DNA from: Dyella jiangningensis
GTDB lineage: Bacteria > Pseudomonadota > Gammaproteobacteria > Xanthomonadales > Rhodanobacteraceae
Assembly: GCF_003264855.1 (NCBI RefSeq)
Contig: NZ_NFZS01000004.1
Span: 868,001 to 932,000, forward strand
DNA: 64,000 bases
Direction of reading: 5' to 3'
The notes below the pieces were generated by a model. The model was not told the DNA's origin. It saw nothing but the letters and a program-made list of their open reading frames with translations, and made no database searches. Numbering within the stretch: the stretch's first letter is position 1; each line of letters starts with the position of its first letter. This document shows positions 1 to 8,984 of this stretch, in pieces. A program made the translations under genes and the position numbers.

Positions 1-79
1 CCGGGTCGGGGTCGGACATCTTCTGCAGGCGATCGAAACGATGGCCGCAGCTGCTGCATTCGAATTCGTAGATAGGCAT
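1..79 (-). CDS. FmdB-family zinc-ribbon protein, 5' fragment
   Basis: The first 26 residues of a small protein are visible before the window ends. They read MPIYEFECSSCGHRF followed by DRLQKMSDPDP, the standard opening of FmdB-family zinc-ribbon proteins, in which the C-x-x-C pair (residues 8 and 11) forms half of a zinc knuckle. The second cysteine pair lies outside the window. The family is called a putative regulatory protein and its function is not established. It lies about 100 bases downstream of cobS on the same strand but is not obviously part of the cobalamin operon. In related bacteria this gene usually precedes aspS (recalled, not visible here). Confidence 0.85.
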   Translation of the reverse strand, partial: MPIYEFECSSCGHRFDRLQKMSDPDP

Positions 80-181
80 GGAAACTCCGCAATCCAGCCG
101 GCGTGTCTGCGTGACCCGTCGGGCCACGCGCCGGCAGCCCTGCATTATCGAGGCGCAGGCCCCAAATTCAATGCGGCAAGC

Positions 182-904
182 TCAGGTCGCCAGTGCGAGC
201 GCCACCAGGATGGCGGCTTCCACCAGCTCGGTCAGCGCCCCGCAGGTGTCGCCGGTCATGCCGCCCAGCCGGCGCATGCAGGCCAGCCGCCACAGCACGA
301 ACAGGGCGACGGCCACGAGCAACGCCCGAAGACCCAGCCACCCCGCATACAGGCACAGCGCCACTGCAAACGCCAGGCCCGCCAGGCAGGCCGGCCGAGA
401 CGCCGATACCAGCGCGCTGCCCAGCCCCCCGCTGCGCACGTAAGGTGTGGACAGGAAGGCGGCGGTAAGCACGGCGCGCCCGAGCATGGGCGCCAGCCAC
501 AAGGCGGCACCGGGGTGAGGCAGGCTCGCCAGGGCGGCAAACTTCAACAGCAACACGACAACGATGGCCGTCACGCCCATCGGGCCGCTGCGCGGGTCCT
601 TCATGATGGCGAGGGTGCGTTCGCGGTCGCCCAGGCCGCCCACCCACGCATCCGCGCTATCGGCGAGACCATCCAGGTGGAGGCCACCGGTGAGCAGCAC
701 CCATCCCAGCAGCAGCACGCCGGCCGACAGCAACGGCGGCGCCGCCGACAACATCCAGCCAAGCATCCACAGCAGCACACCGATCAGCCATCCCACCGCG
801 GGATACCACGCAAGCTGCGTGGCTGCCGTGTTCGCACCGCCGAATGCGCGAACCGGCACCGGCAACCGGGTGAGAAAGCCTATGGCGGCAAGCAGTGCGC
901 GCAT
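182..904 (-). CDS. cobS: adenosylcobinamide-GDP ribazoletransferase (cobalamin synthase)
   Basis: This 240-residue polytopic membrane protein joins adenosylcobinamide-GDP to alpha-ribazole (or its phosphate), closing the nucleotide loop of cobalamin at the inner membrane. The family motifs are visible: GGLHLDGLADSADAW near residue 70 and IMKDPRSGPMG near residue 100, which bind the metal-nucleotide substrate. Five to seven hydrophobic segments follow the N-terminal GFLTRLPVP stretch, and the length is normal for CobS. It is the last gene of the riboswitch-controlled operon, 9 bases after cobC. Start ATG at 904. Confidence 0.95.
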   Translation of the reverse strand: MRALLAAIGFLTRLPVPVRAFGGANTAATQLAWYPAVGWLIGVLLWMLGWMLSAAPPLLSAGVLLLGWVLLTGGLHLDGLADSADAWVGGLGDRERTLAIMKDPRSGPMGVTAIVVVLLLKFAALASLPHPGAALWLAPMLGRAVLTAAFLSTPYVRSGGLGSALVSASRPACLAGLAFAVALCLYAGWLGLRALLVAVALFVLWRLACMRRLGGMTGDTCGALTELVEAAILVALALAT

Positions 905-913
905 GGGTGCCGC

Positions 914-1480
914 CTAGGCCGCGGAGGACGACGCCCACGCGAGCGTGTGCAGCGAAGCGTGCGGCACCTCGATGCCGGCCATGTCGCCGAAGTCGCGGCC
1001 TTCGGACTCGCAACGCAGCAGGCGGATCGCACCGCCGTGCGTCACGACCAGCACGCGCTGCGTAGCGGCCTCGTTCGCCACGTCATCCAGCGCGGCGCAC
1101 AGGCGCTGCCGGAACGCGGCGAACGATTCAGCGCTTGGCGGCGGATGCGCGACCGGATCGGCCCAGAAGCGCGCCAGCGCATCGCCCTGGTCTCTCGCCA
1201 GGGTTTCGATGGGAACGCCTTGCCAATCGCCGAAGTGATACTCGGCCAGGCGCGGGTCCACGCGCAGCGGCACGCGGCGCGCCGAGGCGAGTTCGCTGGC
1301 GAATGCCGAGCAGCGACGCAGCGGCGATGTCACGATGGCGTCCCACACACGCCCGAAGATCGCCGCGCGCAACTGCGTCCAGCCAAGCGCGCTCAGCGCA
1401 TCGTCCAACTGTCCGCGATAACTGCGCTGGCCGGTGTCGCCGTGGCGCAACAGATCGATGCCTGGCTGCTTGACGATCAT
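914..1480 (-). CDS. cobC: alpha-ribazole phosphatase, histidine phosphatase family
   Basis: A 188-residue histidine phosphatase. The catalytic motif LLRHGDT lies at residues 10-16, with His13 as the phospho-acceptor, and a second active-site histidine is in VVTHGG near residue 150. In this setting it most likely removes the phosphate from alpha-ribazole-5'-phosphate or adenosylcobalamin-5'-phosphate. The start at 1480 was chosen because its ATGA overlaps the cobT stop codon (1477-1480), which fits the translational coupling seen across the operon, and because upstream in-frame sequence is only the cobT shadow. Phosphatases of this superfamily are hard to assign alone; the assignment rests mainly on context. 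Confidence 0.88.
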   Translation of the reverse strand: MIVKQPGIDLLRHGDTGQRSYRGQLDDALSALGWTQLRAAIFGRVWDAIVTSPLRRCSAFASELASARRVPLRVDPRLAEYHFGDWQGVPIETLARDQGDALARFWADPVAHPPPSAESFAAFRQRLCAALDDVANEAATQRVLVVTHGGAIRLLRCESEGRDFGDMAGIEVPHASLHTLAWASSSAA

Positions 1481-2523
1481 GCGCCGCTGACTCCCGCCTG
1501 CGCGAACGTCGCCATGCGCGAATGCAGTTCGCAGGCCAGTCGCATCAGCGGCACCGCCGCGGCCGCACCGCTGGCCTCGCCCAGCCGAAGACCGAGATCG
1601 AGCAGCGGATCGGCTTCCAGCGCGGCAAGCAGGCGCGCGTGGCCCCGCTCGCGCGAGCGATGCGCGAAGAACATCCATTCGCGACAGCGCGGATTGATGC
1701 GCACGGCCGCCAGCGCCGCGACCGTGGTGATGTAGCCATCGACCAGTACGGGCAGGCCATGTTGCGCAGCCGAGATATAGGCGCCACAGAGGGCGGCGAT
1801 CTCGAAGCCGCCCACGCGCGCCAGCCAGGCCAGCGCATCGCCGTCGACGGGGTACCGCGTCAGCGCGCGCTCGATCACCGCGGCCTTGTGCTGCACGCCG
1901 GCCGCGTCGAGCCCGGTTCCCGCGCCGGCAAGCATCGCCGGCGATTCATCGAGCAGCGCGCAAGCCAGCGCCGCCGCAGACGTGGTGTTGGCGATGCCCA
2001 TCTCGCCGCCGATGAAAAGCCTGGCGCCGGCGGCCTGCGCGGTGGCGACGCTCTCCGCGCCCGCAAGCAAGGCGCGCTCCAGCTGCGCGTCGCTCATGGC
2101 GGGCTGCTCGCAGAAATTGTGTGTCTGCGGCGCAATGATGACGCGCCGCACGTGGGGCAGCTCACCGGGATCGTTCACCGTGCCCAGGTTCACCACTTCC
2201 AGCATGGCGCCGAGCGTGCGCGCGAGCACGCTGATGGCCGCGCCGCCGCTGGCGAAGTTGCGCACCATCTCGCCGGTCACCACCTGCGGAAACGCCGATA
2301 CGCCTTCGGCGGCCACGCCGTGATCGCCGGCGAACACGGTGATCCATACCTGCTGCATCGACGGCAGCACCGCGTGCTGCAGGCCCGCCAGGCGAATGGC
2401 CAGCGTCTCCAGGGTGCCGAGCGATCCCGGCGGCTTGGTCAGCTGCGCCTGGTGGTCACGGGCGCGCTCCCTGCTCTCCTCGTCGATGGCAAAACATGGT
2501 TCAAGCAGCCAGTCGCGGCTCAT
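1477..2523 (-). CDS. cobT: nicotinate-nucleotide--dimethylbenzimidazole phosphoribosyltransferase
   Basis: CobT transfers phosphoribose from nicotinate mononucleotide to the lower-ligand base (5,6-dimethylbenzimidazole or an analogue), making alpha-ribazole phosphate. The 348-residue length is typical. Visible family motifs are [10 protein letters not shown] (30-39), [15 protein letters not shown] (65-79) and [14 protein letters not shown] near residue 175. The start overlaps the end of cobU by 4 bases (2520-2523) and its stop overlaps the cobC start. No dimethylbenzimidazole synthase gene (bluB) is visible, so the source of the base is unknown from this window. Confidence 0.97.
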   Translation of the reverse strand: MSRDWLLEPCFAIDEESRERARDHQAQLTKPPGSLGTLETLAIRLAGLQHAVLPSMQQVWITVFAGDHGVAAEGVSAFPQVVTGEMVRNFASGGAAISVLARTLGAMLEVVNLGTVNDPGELPHVRRVIIAPQTHNFCEQPAMSDAQLERALLAGAESVATAQAAGARLFIGGEMGIANTTSAAALACALLDESPAMLAGAGTGLDAAGVQHKAAVIERALTRYPVDGDALAWLARVGGFEIAALCGAYISAAQHGLPVLVDGYITTVAALAAVRINPRCREWMFFAHRSRERGHARLLAALEADPLLDLGLRLGEASGAAAAVPLMRLACELHSRMATFAQAGVSGA

Positions 2524-3041
2524 GCAAGGCTTCCTTTAAGGGCCAGCGGCAGTCCCGCCGCAACGAACAACACGGTTTCACACTGGGTCGAGAGCGCCTG
2601 GTGCAACCGGCCCGCTTCGTCCACGAAGCGGCGCGTCAGTTCACCGAGCGGCACCACACCGAGTCCTACTTCATTGCTGACCAGAAGCACCTGGCCGGTC
2701 AACGATGGCATCACGTCGAGCAGCGCATCGCGCTCGCGTTCGAAGCGCGCCGTATCCTCGTCGCCGAGCAGATTGCTCAGCCACAAGGTGAGGCAATCCA
2801 CCAGCACGCATCGTCCGGGCCGCGCGTGCGCCTTCAACGCCGCCGCCAGCGCCAGCGGTTCCTCGACGCTGTGCCATGAGGCGGGGCGGTGCGAACGGTG
2901 GTGGGCGATGCGCGCGGCCATCTCCTCATCGCGTGGCTGTGCAGTGGCGATGTAGACCACCTCATGGCCGGAAGCCTTCGCGAGCCGCTCGGCCAGTGCG
3001 CTCTTGCCCGAGCGTGCGCCGCCAAGGATCAGCGTGCGCAT
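2520..3041 (-). CDS. cobU: bifunctional adenosylcobinamide kinase / adenosylcobinamide-phosphate guanylyltransferase
   Basis: This 173-residue enzyme phosphorylates adenosylcobinamide and then transfers GMP to give adenosylcobinamide-GDP, the CobS substrate. The P-loop GGARSGKS is at residues 7-14. The histidine-rich stretch around residues 46-57 ([16 protein letters not shown]) contains the position guanylylated in the family, and [14 protein letters not shown] follows near residue 80. The length is normal. It overlaps cobQ by 13 bases upstream and cobT by 4 bases downstream. The gene is called cobP in aerobic-pathway nomenclature. Confidence 0.96.
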   Translation of the reverse strand: MRTLILGGARSGKSALAERLAKASGHEVVYIATAQPRDEEMAARIAHHRSHRPASWHSVEEPLALAAALKAHARPGRCVLVDCLTLWLSNLLGDEDTARFERERDALLDVMPSLTGQVLLVSNEVGLGVVPLGELTRRFVDEAGRLHQALSTQCETVLFVAAGLPLALKGSLA

Positions 3042-4509
3042 GCGTGCTCACCGTGCAGGGCCAGCAGGCGCGACAGCGCCGAGGTATCGAGATGCGCCTC
3101 GACGGCATCGGCCAGCCGGTCGATCGCAGCTTCGCGTTGCGCGCGCACATCGACCACCGCGGCATCGCGCAAGCCGGTCCACGCGAGCAAGGCCGACAGT
3201 GCGTCGGGATGGTCGAACAATCCATGCACGTAGCTGCCGAACACCTGGCCGTCCATCGACAGGGCGCCATCGCAGCGCTCTTCGTCGAGCATGCTAGACG
3301 GTCGCTCCAAGGCCCGGCCCTCGCTCACGCCGCAATGGATTTCGTAGCCCGTCATCCGCGCGTTCCCCAGCAGCAGCCTGCCCTCCACGCGGCGCAACGC
3401 TTTGTGCTTGCCGAGCGTGGTCTCCATATCCAGCCAACCCAATCCGTCGCTCGAGCCGGCTTCACCCTCGATGCCGTGGGGATCATGCACGAACCGCCCC
3501 AGCATCTGGAAGCCGCCGCAGATGCCGATCACCTTGCCGCCATAACGAAGATGCCGTGCGATGGCATCGGCCCAGCCCTGCTCGCGCAGCCAGGCCAGAT
3601 CCGCGCGCGTGGACTTGGAACCAGGCAGCACGATCAGATCGCACGCTGGCAGCGCTTCGCCCGGGCCGATGAAGCGGCAGTCCACATCCGGATGAACGCG
3701 CAACGCGTCGACATCGTTGTGGTTGCTGATGCGCGGAAATGCCGGCACCACGACGCGCAAACGGGCGTGTGCCTTGGGCAGGGCCTCGCGCGGCAGCGCA
3801 TCTTCCGCTTCCAGCTGCAGGCCATGCAGGTAAGGCAACACACCCAACACCGGTTTGCCGGTTTCCCGTTCGAGCCAGTCCAGTCCGGGCTGAAGCAGTG
3901 CGATGTCGCCGCGAAAGCGGTTGATGACGAAACCTGCGACGCGCGCCTTCTCGCTTTCCGACAGCAGCGCAAGCGTACCGACCAGATGCGCGAAGACGCC
4001 GCCGCGATCGATGTCGGCCACGAGCAATACCGGGCAATCCACGGCTTCGGCATACCCCATGTTCGCGATGTCGCGATCGCGCAGGTTGATTTCCGCGGGG
4101 CTGCCGGCGCCTTCCACGATGATCGCCTCGTACTGCGATGCCAGGCGATGATGCGAGGCAAGCACGGCGTCCATCGCGACACGCTTGTACTCGTGGTAGT
4201 GCCGCGCATCCATGTTGCCGATGGCGTGGCCGTGGACGATCACCTGTGCGCCGACGTCGCTGTTGGGCTTGAGCAGCACGGGATTGAAATCGGTATGTGG
4301 AAGAAGACCGGCGGCCTGTGCCTGCACCGCCTGCGCGCGCCCGATCTCGCCACCGTCGACGGTGACCGCGCTGTTGAGCGCCATGTTCTGCGGCTTGAAC
4401 GGCGCGACGCGCACGCCGCGCCGCCGCAACGGCGGCACAAGGCCGCGACCAGCGTGCTCTTGCCCGCATCGGACGTGCAGCCCTGCACCATCAGCACGCG
4501 TGCGCTCAT
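3029..4509 (-). pseudogene. cobQ: cobyric acid synthase CobQ, apparent one-base frameshift near 4430
   Basis: CobQ amidates four carboxyl groups of adenosylcobyrinate a,c-diamide using glutamine and ATP. The natural start, ATG at 4509, overlaps the cobD stop and opens with [19 protein letters not shown], the expected P-loop. That frame derails after ALCRR. The rest of the protein, from [15 protein letters not shown] onward, lies in another frame and is intact, including the amidotransferase cysteine motif [10 protein letters not shown] and the HGLFDH histidine. Adding one base near 4430 (inside ccgccgcaacggcgg) rejoins both parts into a normal protein of about 493 residues. Either this is a real inactivating deletion or, quite likely, a sequencing error in a GC-rich stretch; the other operon genes are intact. 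A shorter in-frame start would lack the ATP-binding loop. Confidence 0.85.
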
Positions 4510-5504
4510 GATTGCCTCGCCTCCAAGGCGAGGGTGCCCAGCACGGCATCGAGTCGGGCGAACGCCGCCTCGTCACCCGGCAGGCCAAAACGCAGGCTGG
4601 CCGGCGCAACGAAACGACGCGTCAGGACGCCTTGTCGAGCCAATGCTTCATGCACGGCCTCCGCACGCTCGTCGCGCCACCACTGAAAGAACGCGCAACC
4701 GGCCGTGGGCACGAGGCCGTGGCTTGCCAGCAACCAGGCCAATCGCTCGCTGCAGACATGCAGGCGTTCACGTGCCTGGACGTGCCAGGCCTGATCGGCC
4801 AGTGCATGCCGTAGCACATGGCGGCTCGGGCCGTTCAGCGTCCACGGGCCCAGATGCTCGCGCAGTGCGTCAAGCAGCGCGGGAGCCGCGGCGATGAAAC
4901 CCGCCCGGGCACCAGCCAGACCGAAGAACTTGCCGGCCGAGCACAACACCACCAATCCGTCCATCGATGTCGCAGCGCACAGGCTTTCCGATGGCGTGGC
5001 ATCCATGAAGGCCTCATCCACCACCAGCCACCCGCCGCGTGCCGCAAGCTGTTCATGGCAGGCGAGCAGATCGGCGCGATCGAAGCGTTCGCCACCCGGG
5101 TTGCTTGGATGGATCAGCACGACCACGTCGAAATGATTCGCCTGCGCCAGCAGCGCCTGCGCCGGCAGTTCATCGACCTCGTGACCCGCCTTGCGCCATG
5201 CATGCGCGTGCTCGTTGTAACCCGGCGAGATCACGCCGACACGCGATGCACGACGCAACCACGGCAGCGCCTGTATGGCTGCCTGCGAGCCGGCCACCGG
5301 CAACATGCGCGGCGCGCCGTAGTACGTGCAGGCGATGTCGACGAGGCCATCGTCGTCCTCGGGCAGACGCATCCACGCCTCGGCGGGGATCGAGGGTACC
5401 GGCCACGCGAAAGGACTGACGCCGGTCGAGAGATCGAGCCAGGCCTCGGCAGGAATGCCGTAGAGGTGCGCGGCACGCCGCAGGCGACCGCCGTGCTCAA
5501 GCAT
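4506..5504 (-). CDS. cobD: threonine-phosphate decarboxylase (PLP enzyme)
   Basis: A 332-residue class I/II aminotransferase-fold protein that decarboxylates L-threonine phosphate to (R)-1-aminopropan-2-ol phosphate, the linker that CbiB attaches. It opens [18 protein letters not shown]. Fold motifs are visible: HPSNPGG near residue 150, DEAFMD near 180, and [15 protein letters not shown] near 210, containing the lysine expected to bind pyridoxal phosphate. The start at 5504 was chosen over upstream in-frame sequence because homology begins there and it overlaps the cbiB end by 8 bases. Its stop overlaps the cobQ start by 4 bases. The same enzyme is called cobC in Pseudomonas nomenclature. 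Confidence 0.93.
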   Translation of the reverse strand: MLEHGGRLRRAAHLYGIPAEAWLDLSTGVSPFAWPVPSIPAEAWMRLPEDDDGLVDIACTYYGAPRMLPVAGSQAAIQALPWLRRASRVGVISPGYNEHAHAWRKAGHEVDELPAQALLAQANHFDVVVLIHPSNPGGERFDRADLLACHEQLAARGGWLVVDEAFMDATPSESLCAATSMDGLVVLCSAGKFFGLAGARAGFIAAAPALLDALREHLGPWTLNGPSRHVLRHALADQAWHVQARERLHVCSERLAWLLASHGLVPTAGCAFFQWWRDERAEAVHEALARQGVLTRRFVAPASLRFGLPGDEAAFARLDAVLGTLALEARQS

Positions 5505-6414
5505 GCAGACCTCCTGGCCACAGCCAGCTGAGCGCAAGAACGCCCAGCAACCAGAGCACCACGGCGCGCCGTACCAGATGCAGGGCACGCACGATGGTGT
5601 CAGCGCCGGGCGGATCGCCCTCGCCCAGGGCGGGACGACGCTCCCACACGCCGTCGTAAGGTGCGTCGCCGCCGAGCTGCACGCCCAGCGCGCCCGCACC
5701 AGCGGCCATCACCGGACCAGCATTGGGGCTGTCCCACGCGGGCGCCTGGTCGCGCCAGCAGCGCCAGCCACGTTGCGCATCGCCCACCAGTACATAACTC
5801 AGCGCCGTAAGCCGCGCGGGCAGAAAGTTGATCACATCATCCATGCGTGCAGCCATCCAACCGAAGCGCACGTACCGCGATGTGCGATAACCCCACATGG
5901 CGTCGAGCGTGTTGGCCAATCGATACAACACGGCACCCGGTGCGCCCAGCAGGACAAACCAGAACAGCGCGCCAAACACCGCATCGTTGCCATTCTCCAG
6001 GACCGATTCGCTCGCAGCCGCAGCGACGTGCGATGCGTCGAGCACGTCCGTATCGCGACTGACCATGCGGCCGACGGCAGCACGCGCCTCGACGAGGTTT
6101 CCCTCGTGCAAGGCCTGTGCCACCGGCATGGCGTGTTCACCCAGGCTGCGCAGGCCGATTGCCAGATAGAGCACGATGGTATCGAGCATGAAACGAAGCC
6201 ACGGAGCGGCGACGACGCTCACGGAGACGACGGCCACGATAGGCAACACCGCCACACACCAGGCGAGCACGCCTACCGATCGGCGATCGCCGTACAGACG
6301 CGATTCGATCCCGCGGGCCAGACGTCCAAACGCCACGAGTGGGTGAAAGCGCTCCGGCTCGCCAAGCCAGGCATCGAGCAACACCGCCGCCACCATGGTC
6401 AGTATCAAACTCAT
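5497..6414 (-). CDS. cbiB: adenosylcobinamide-phosphate synthase
   Basis: A 305-residue integral membrane protein that condenses adenosylcobyric acid with aminopropanol phosphate. The family opening [22 protein letters not shown] occupies residues 12-33, and the conserved [19 protein letters not shown] block with [11 protein letters not shown] lies near residues 135-175. Several hydrophobic segments, including the first residues and the C-terminal [12 protein letters not shown], support inner-membrane location. The ATG at 6414 overlaps the cobB stop by 4 bases, which decides the start. The gene is called cobD in Pseudomonas nomenclature. Confidence 0.95.
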   Translation of the reverse strand: MSLILTMVAAVLLDAWLGEPERFHPLVAFGRLARGIESRLYGDRRSVGVLAWCVAVLPIVAVVSVSVVAAPWLRFMLDTIVLYLAIGLRSLGEHAMPVAQALHEGNLVEARAAVGRMVSRDTDVLDASHVAAAASESVLENGNDAVFGALFWFVLLGAPGAVLYRLANTLDAMWGYRTSRYVRFGWMAARMDDVINFLPARLTALSYVLVGDAQRGWRCWRDQAPAWDSPNAGPVMAAGAGALGVQLGGDAPYDGVWERRPALGEGDPPGADTIVRALHLVRRAVVLWLLGVLALSWLWPGGLHA

Positions 6415-7709
6415 GGCAGGAACAGGCCGATCGCCGCGACGGGATGCGACGGGAAGTAGGCGTGCATGAAGCTGGCCGTCATGCGCCGGCGCCGATAGAC
6501 ACCCTCGCGGCTGGGGCCGCCATCGGGGTTCGTCGCCAGCACCAGCGGCGCCTGCGGAATCTCCGCATGCGCGTAATGGAAGGTGTGCCCGCGCAATTCG
6601 CCTTCCGGCAGCGCCGCTGCCTGCATGCCCAGGCCGCCCAGCTTCTTCTGCATCGCGGCCTTGCCGGGCAACAGGCCAGCCATCGCAAACACGTTGCCCT
6701 CCGTGTCGACGAGCGAATCCAATGCGTAAAGCATGCCGCCACATTCGGCGAGCAACGGCTGGCCCGCATCCACGTGTGCATGCAGGTCGCGTCGCAGGAT
6801 CTCGTTCCGTGACAGCGCCATCAGATGCAGTTCGGGATAGCCACCGGGCAACCAGACGGCATCGCACTCGGGCAGGCCATCGCCGGCGACCGGGGAGAAG
6901 AAGCTCAGCTCGGCGCCGGCCCGGCGCAGGACGTCCAGGTTGGCCGGATAGAGGAAGCAGAACGCTGCATCACGCGCAATCGCGATGCGGCGCCCACGCA
7001 GATCGCCCGGCACGGCAACCGCCGACGTGGGCGGAAAGGCCACCGGCGGTGGCAACGCATCGGCGGCATGGAGCGCCCACGCATCGGCGAGCGCGTCGAG
7101 GCGCGCATCGATGTCACCCAGTTCATCCGCCGCCACCAGCCCGAGATGCCGCTCGGGCAACGCCATCGCCGCATCGCGCGGCAAGGCGCCAAGCCAGCGC
7201 AGCTCGCCGGGTACGCTCCCGGCCAGGAGCTGCGCGTGGTAGGCGCTACCGACGCGGTTGGCAGCGACGCCGAAGACATCCAGGCCTTCGCGGTAGCGCG
7301 CAAGGCCCAACGCCAAGGCGCCGAAGGTCTGCGCCATGGCCGAACCGTCGATCACCGTGAGCACGGGCAGGCCAAAACGTTGCGCGAGGTCCGCACTGGA
7401 AAGGCCACCATCGAACAGGCCCATCACGCCTTCGACCAGGATCAGATCCGCCTCACCGGCGGCTTCGTACAGACGGGCGCGTACATCGTCTTCGCCGTTC
7501 ATCCACAGGTCGAGCTGATACACCGGTGCGCCGCTTGCGCGCTCCAGCACCATCGGGTCGAGAAAATCGGGACCGGTCTTGAACACGCGCACGCGCTTGC
7601 CGCTGCGCGTCTGCCAACGCGCGAGCGCGGCGGTGACCGACGTCTTGCCCTGTCCCGACGCGGGCGCGGACACCATGAGGGCGGGACAGTGATGCGTTGC
7701 CTGAGTCAT
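6411..7709 (-). CDS. cobB: cobyrinate a,c-diamide synthase
   Basis: This 432-residue glutamine-dependent enzyme amidates the a and c side chains of cobyrinic acid. The N-terminal ATP-binding part has [16 protein letters not shown] (14-29) and [17 protein letters not shown]; the C-terminal glutamine amidotransferase part has the nucleophile motif [10 protein letters not shown] and HTFHYA. It sits between cobO (4-base gap) and cbiB (4-base overlap). The protein acts before adenosylation and so needs cobyrinate or hydrogenobyrinate as substrate; no gene for making that ring is present in the window, which raises the question of what it works on. Confidence 0.95.
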   Translation of the reverse strand: MTQATHHCPALMVSAPASGQGKTSVTAALARWQTRSGKRVRVFKTGPDFLDPMVLERASGAPVYQLDLWMNGEDDVRARLYEAAGEADLILVEGVMGLFDGGLSSADLAQRFGLPVLTVIDGSAMAQTFGALALGLARYREGLDVFGVAANRVGSAYHAQLLAGSVPGELRWLGALPRDAAMALPERHLGLVAADELGDIDARLDALADAWALHAADALPPPVAFPPTSAVAVPGDLRGRRIAIARDAAFCFLYPANLDVLRRAGAELSFFSPVAGDGLPECDAVWLPGGYPELHLMALSRNEILRRDLHAHVDAGQPLLAECGGMLYALDSLVDTEGNVFAMAGLLPGKAAMQKKLGGLGMQAAALPEGELRGHTFHYAHAEIPQAPLVLATNPDGGPSREGVYRRRRMTASFMHAYFPSHPVAAIGLFLP

Positions 7710-7713
7710 GTCG

Positions 7714-8343
7714 CTAAAGCTCGATGCCCTTCTGAGCCTTGATGCCCGCCTGGAACGCGTGCTTGACCACGCGCATCTCGGTCACCGTATCGGCCAGGTT
7801 CACCAGCATGTCGGGGGCACCGCGCCCGGTGATCACCACGTGTTGCTGCGGCGGACGCGCCTTGAGCGCCTCGCAGACCTGCGCGGTATCGATATAGCCC
7901 TTCACCAGCGCGATGTTGAGCTCATCCAGCAGCACGAAGTCGTAGCGCGCGTCAGCGAGCATGGCGGCAGCGACCTGCCAGGCCTTGCCGGCCGTGGCGA
8001 TGTCGCGCGACTTGTCCTGCGTTTCCCAGGTGTAGCCCTCGCCCATCACGTGATAGTCGAGCTCGTCGGGGAAGCGCCGGAAGAACGCTTCCTCGCCGGT
8101 GGAGAAGCTGCCCTTGATGAACTGCACGACCCCGCACTGGAACCCATGCCCGAGCGAACGCGCGAGCATGCCGAAACCGGATGAGCTCTTGCCCTTGCCG
8201 TTGCCGGTGTTCACCACCAGCACGCCACGCTCGATGGTGGCGCGGGCGATCTTGCGATCGACCAGCGCCTTCTTGCGCTGCATGCGTTCGCGGTGACGCT
8301 CGTCGGCAGTCATGTCTTCCGTGGGTTGCAAAGCATCGTTCAT
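7714..8343 (-). CDS. cobO: corrinoid adenosyltransferase, CobO/BtuR family
   Basis: A 209-residue ATP:cob(I)alamin/cob(I)yrinate adenosyltransferase, which forms the carbon-cobalt bond. The distinctive P-loop NTGNGKGKSSSGFGMLARSLGHG lies near residues 42-64, and the Walker B-like VLLDELNIAL is near residue 135. The family accepts several corrinoids, so the enzyme can serve both synthesis and salvage. The start at 8343 lies 2 bases after the stop of the btuM-like gene; the longer in-frame extension upstream is only antisense to that gene. Homologues are also named btuR or cobA. Confidence 0.95.
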   Translation of the reverse strand: MNDALQPTEDMTADERHRERMQRKKALVDRKIARATIERGVLVVNTGNGKGKSSSGFGMLARSLGHGFQCGVVQFIKGSFSTGEEAFFRRFPDELDYHVMGEGYTWETQDKSRDIATAGKAWQVAAAMLADARYDFVLLDELNIALVKGYIDTAQVCEALKARPPQQHVVITGRGAPDMLVNLADTVTEMRVVKHAFQAGIKAQKGIEL

Positions 8344-8345
8344 GC

Positions 8346-8927
8346 TCAGGCTTCCTGGTGGCGCGTTGCGTGGGAGTCTGCCGCAAGGCGTGCGCATACC
8401 GCGTGCACGACCAGCGCCACGGCGATATAGCTCATGGTGGTGCGCACGAACAGCGGCCCCCACTGCCACAGGCGCGAGACGTACTGCGCGACATTCGGGT
8501 CCGGATAGCGACCGCCCAGCCAGTAGAACGAACCGTTCGATACCGCAAACGACGCCACCGCCGCAAGCAACGCGACGCCGAATGCGCCGGCGAGCGAACG
8601 GACCTGTCCGTTGAGCCGTGGCGCATACCAACGTCCCGCGTACCACAGCACGCCATAGGCCAGCGGCAGGAAGGCATACGCCGCAGTGACGCAGAAGTCG
8701 CCGACGCCCGCATAGGTGATCGACACCCAGTCGAGTGCGACGGTCAGCAGCAACATCGCCACGAAGGCCCCGTGTCGGCGCAGATAGACGCCACCCAGGA
8801 AGAACACCGCCATCGACGCATCCGGCAGATGCAACATGTCACCGAAGTGCTTGAAGCGCGTCGCCACCATCACGAGCGCAAGCAATCCCGCAAGTGCGGC
8901 GAAACGCGGACCGGTAGGCATCTTCAT
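8346..8927 (-). CDS. btuM: BtuM-like predicted cobalamin transporter (ECF S-component family)
   Basis: A 193-residue protein with five or six hydrophobic segments, placed between the B12 receptor btuB and cobO under the same riboswitch. The start ATG at 8927 has a GAGGAG ribosome site 7 bases upstream. I assign it to BtuM because of its size, its operon position, and a single cysteine at residue 79 in YAGVGDFCVTAAYAF. As I recall, Thiobacillus denitrificans BtuM binds the cobalt of cobalamin through a conserved cysteine at about residue 80. BtuM proteins are reported to occur without an ECF energising module, and none is visible here. The alignment could not be run, so the family call is strong by context but not proven; an unrelated B12-regulated membrane protein is the alternative. 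Confidence 0.7.
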   Translation of the reverse strand: MKMPTGPRFAALAGLLALVMVATRFKHFGDMLHLPDASMAVFFLGGVYLRRHGAFVAMLLLTVALDWVSITYAGVGDFCVTAAYAFLPLAYGVLWYAGRWYAPRLNGQVRSLAGAFGVALLAAVASFAVSNGSFYWLGGRYPDPNVAQYVSRLWQWGPLFVRTTMSYIAVALVVHAVCARLAADSHATRHQEA

Positions 8928-8984
8928 CTCTTCACTCCTCGTCTGGGGAAGGCGGGACCGGCCGAAGCCAGTCCCGCGCATGCA

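Noticed and set aside
41-1735. A 564-codon plus-strand open frame
   Set aside because: It is antisense to cobS, cobC and cobT, has a proline/arginine/glutamine-rich composition, and matches no family. GC-rich genes routinely leave such mirror frames; the same applies to long frames at 2876-4897, 8181-10616, 12071-14785, 34948-37251, 40219-42597 and 51969-54434.
4506-4609. A longer N-terminus for CobQ starting upstream of 4509
   Set aside because: That extension is in the wrong frame for the P-loop and is only a shadow of the cobD end; the ATG at 4509 with [10 protein letters not shown] is clearly the true start.
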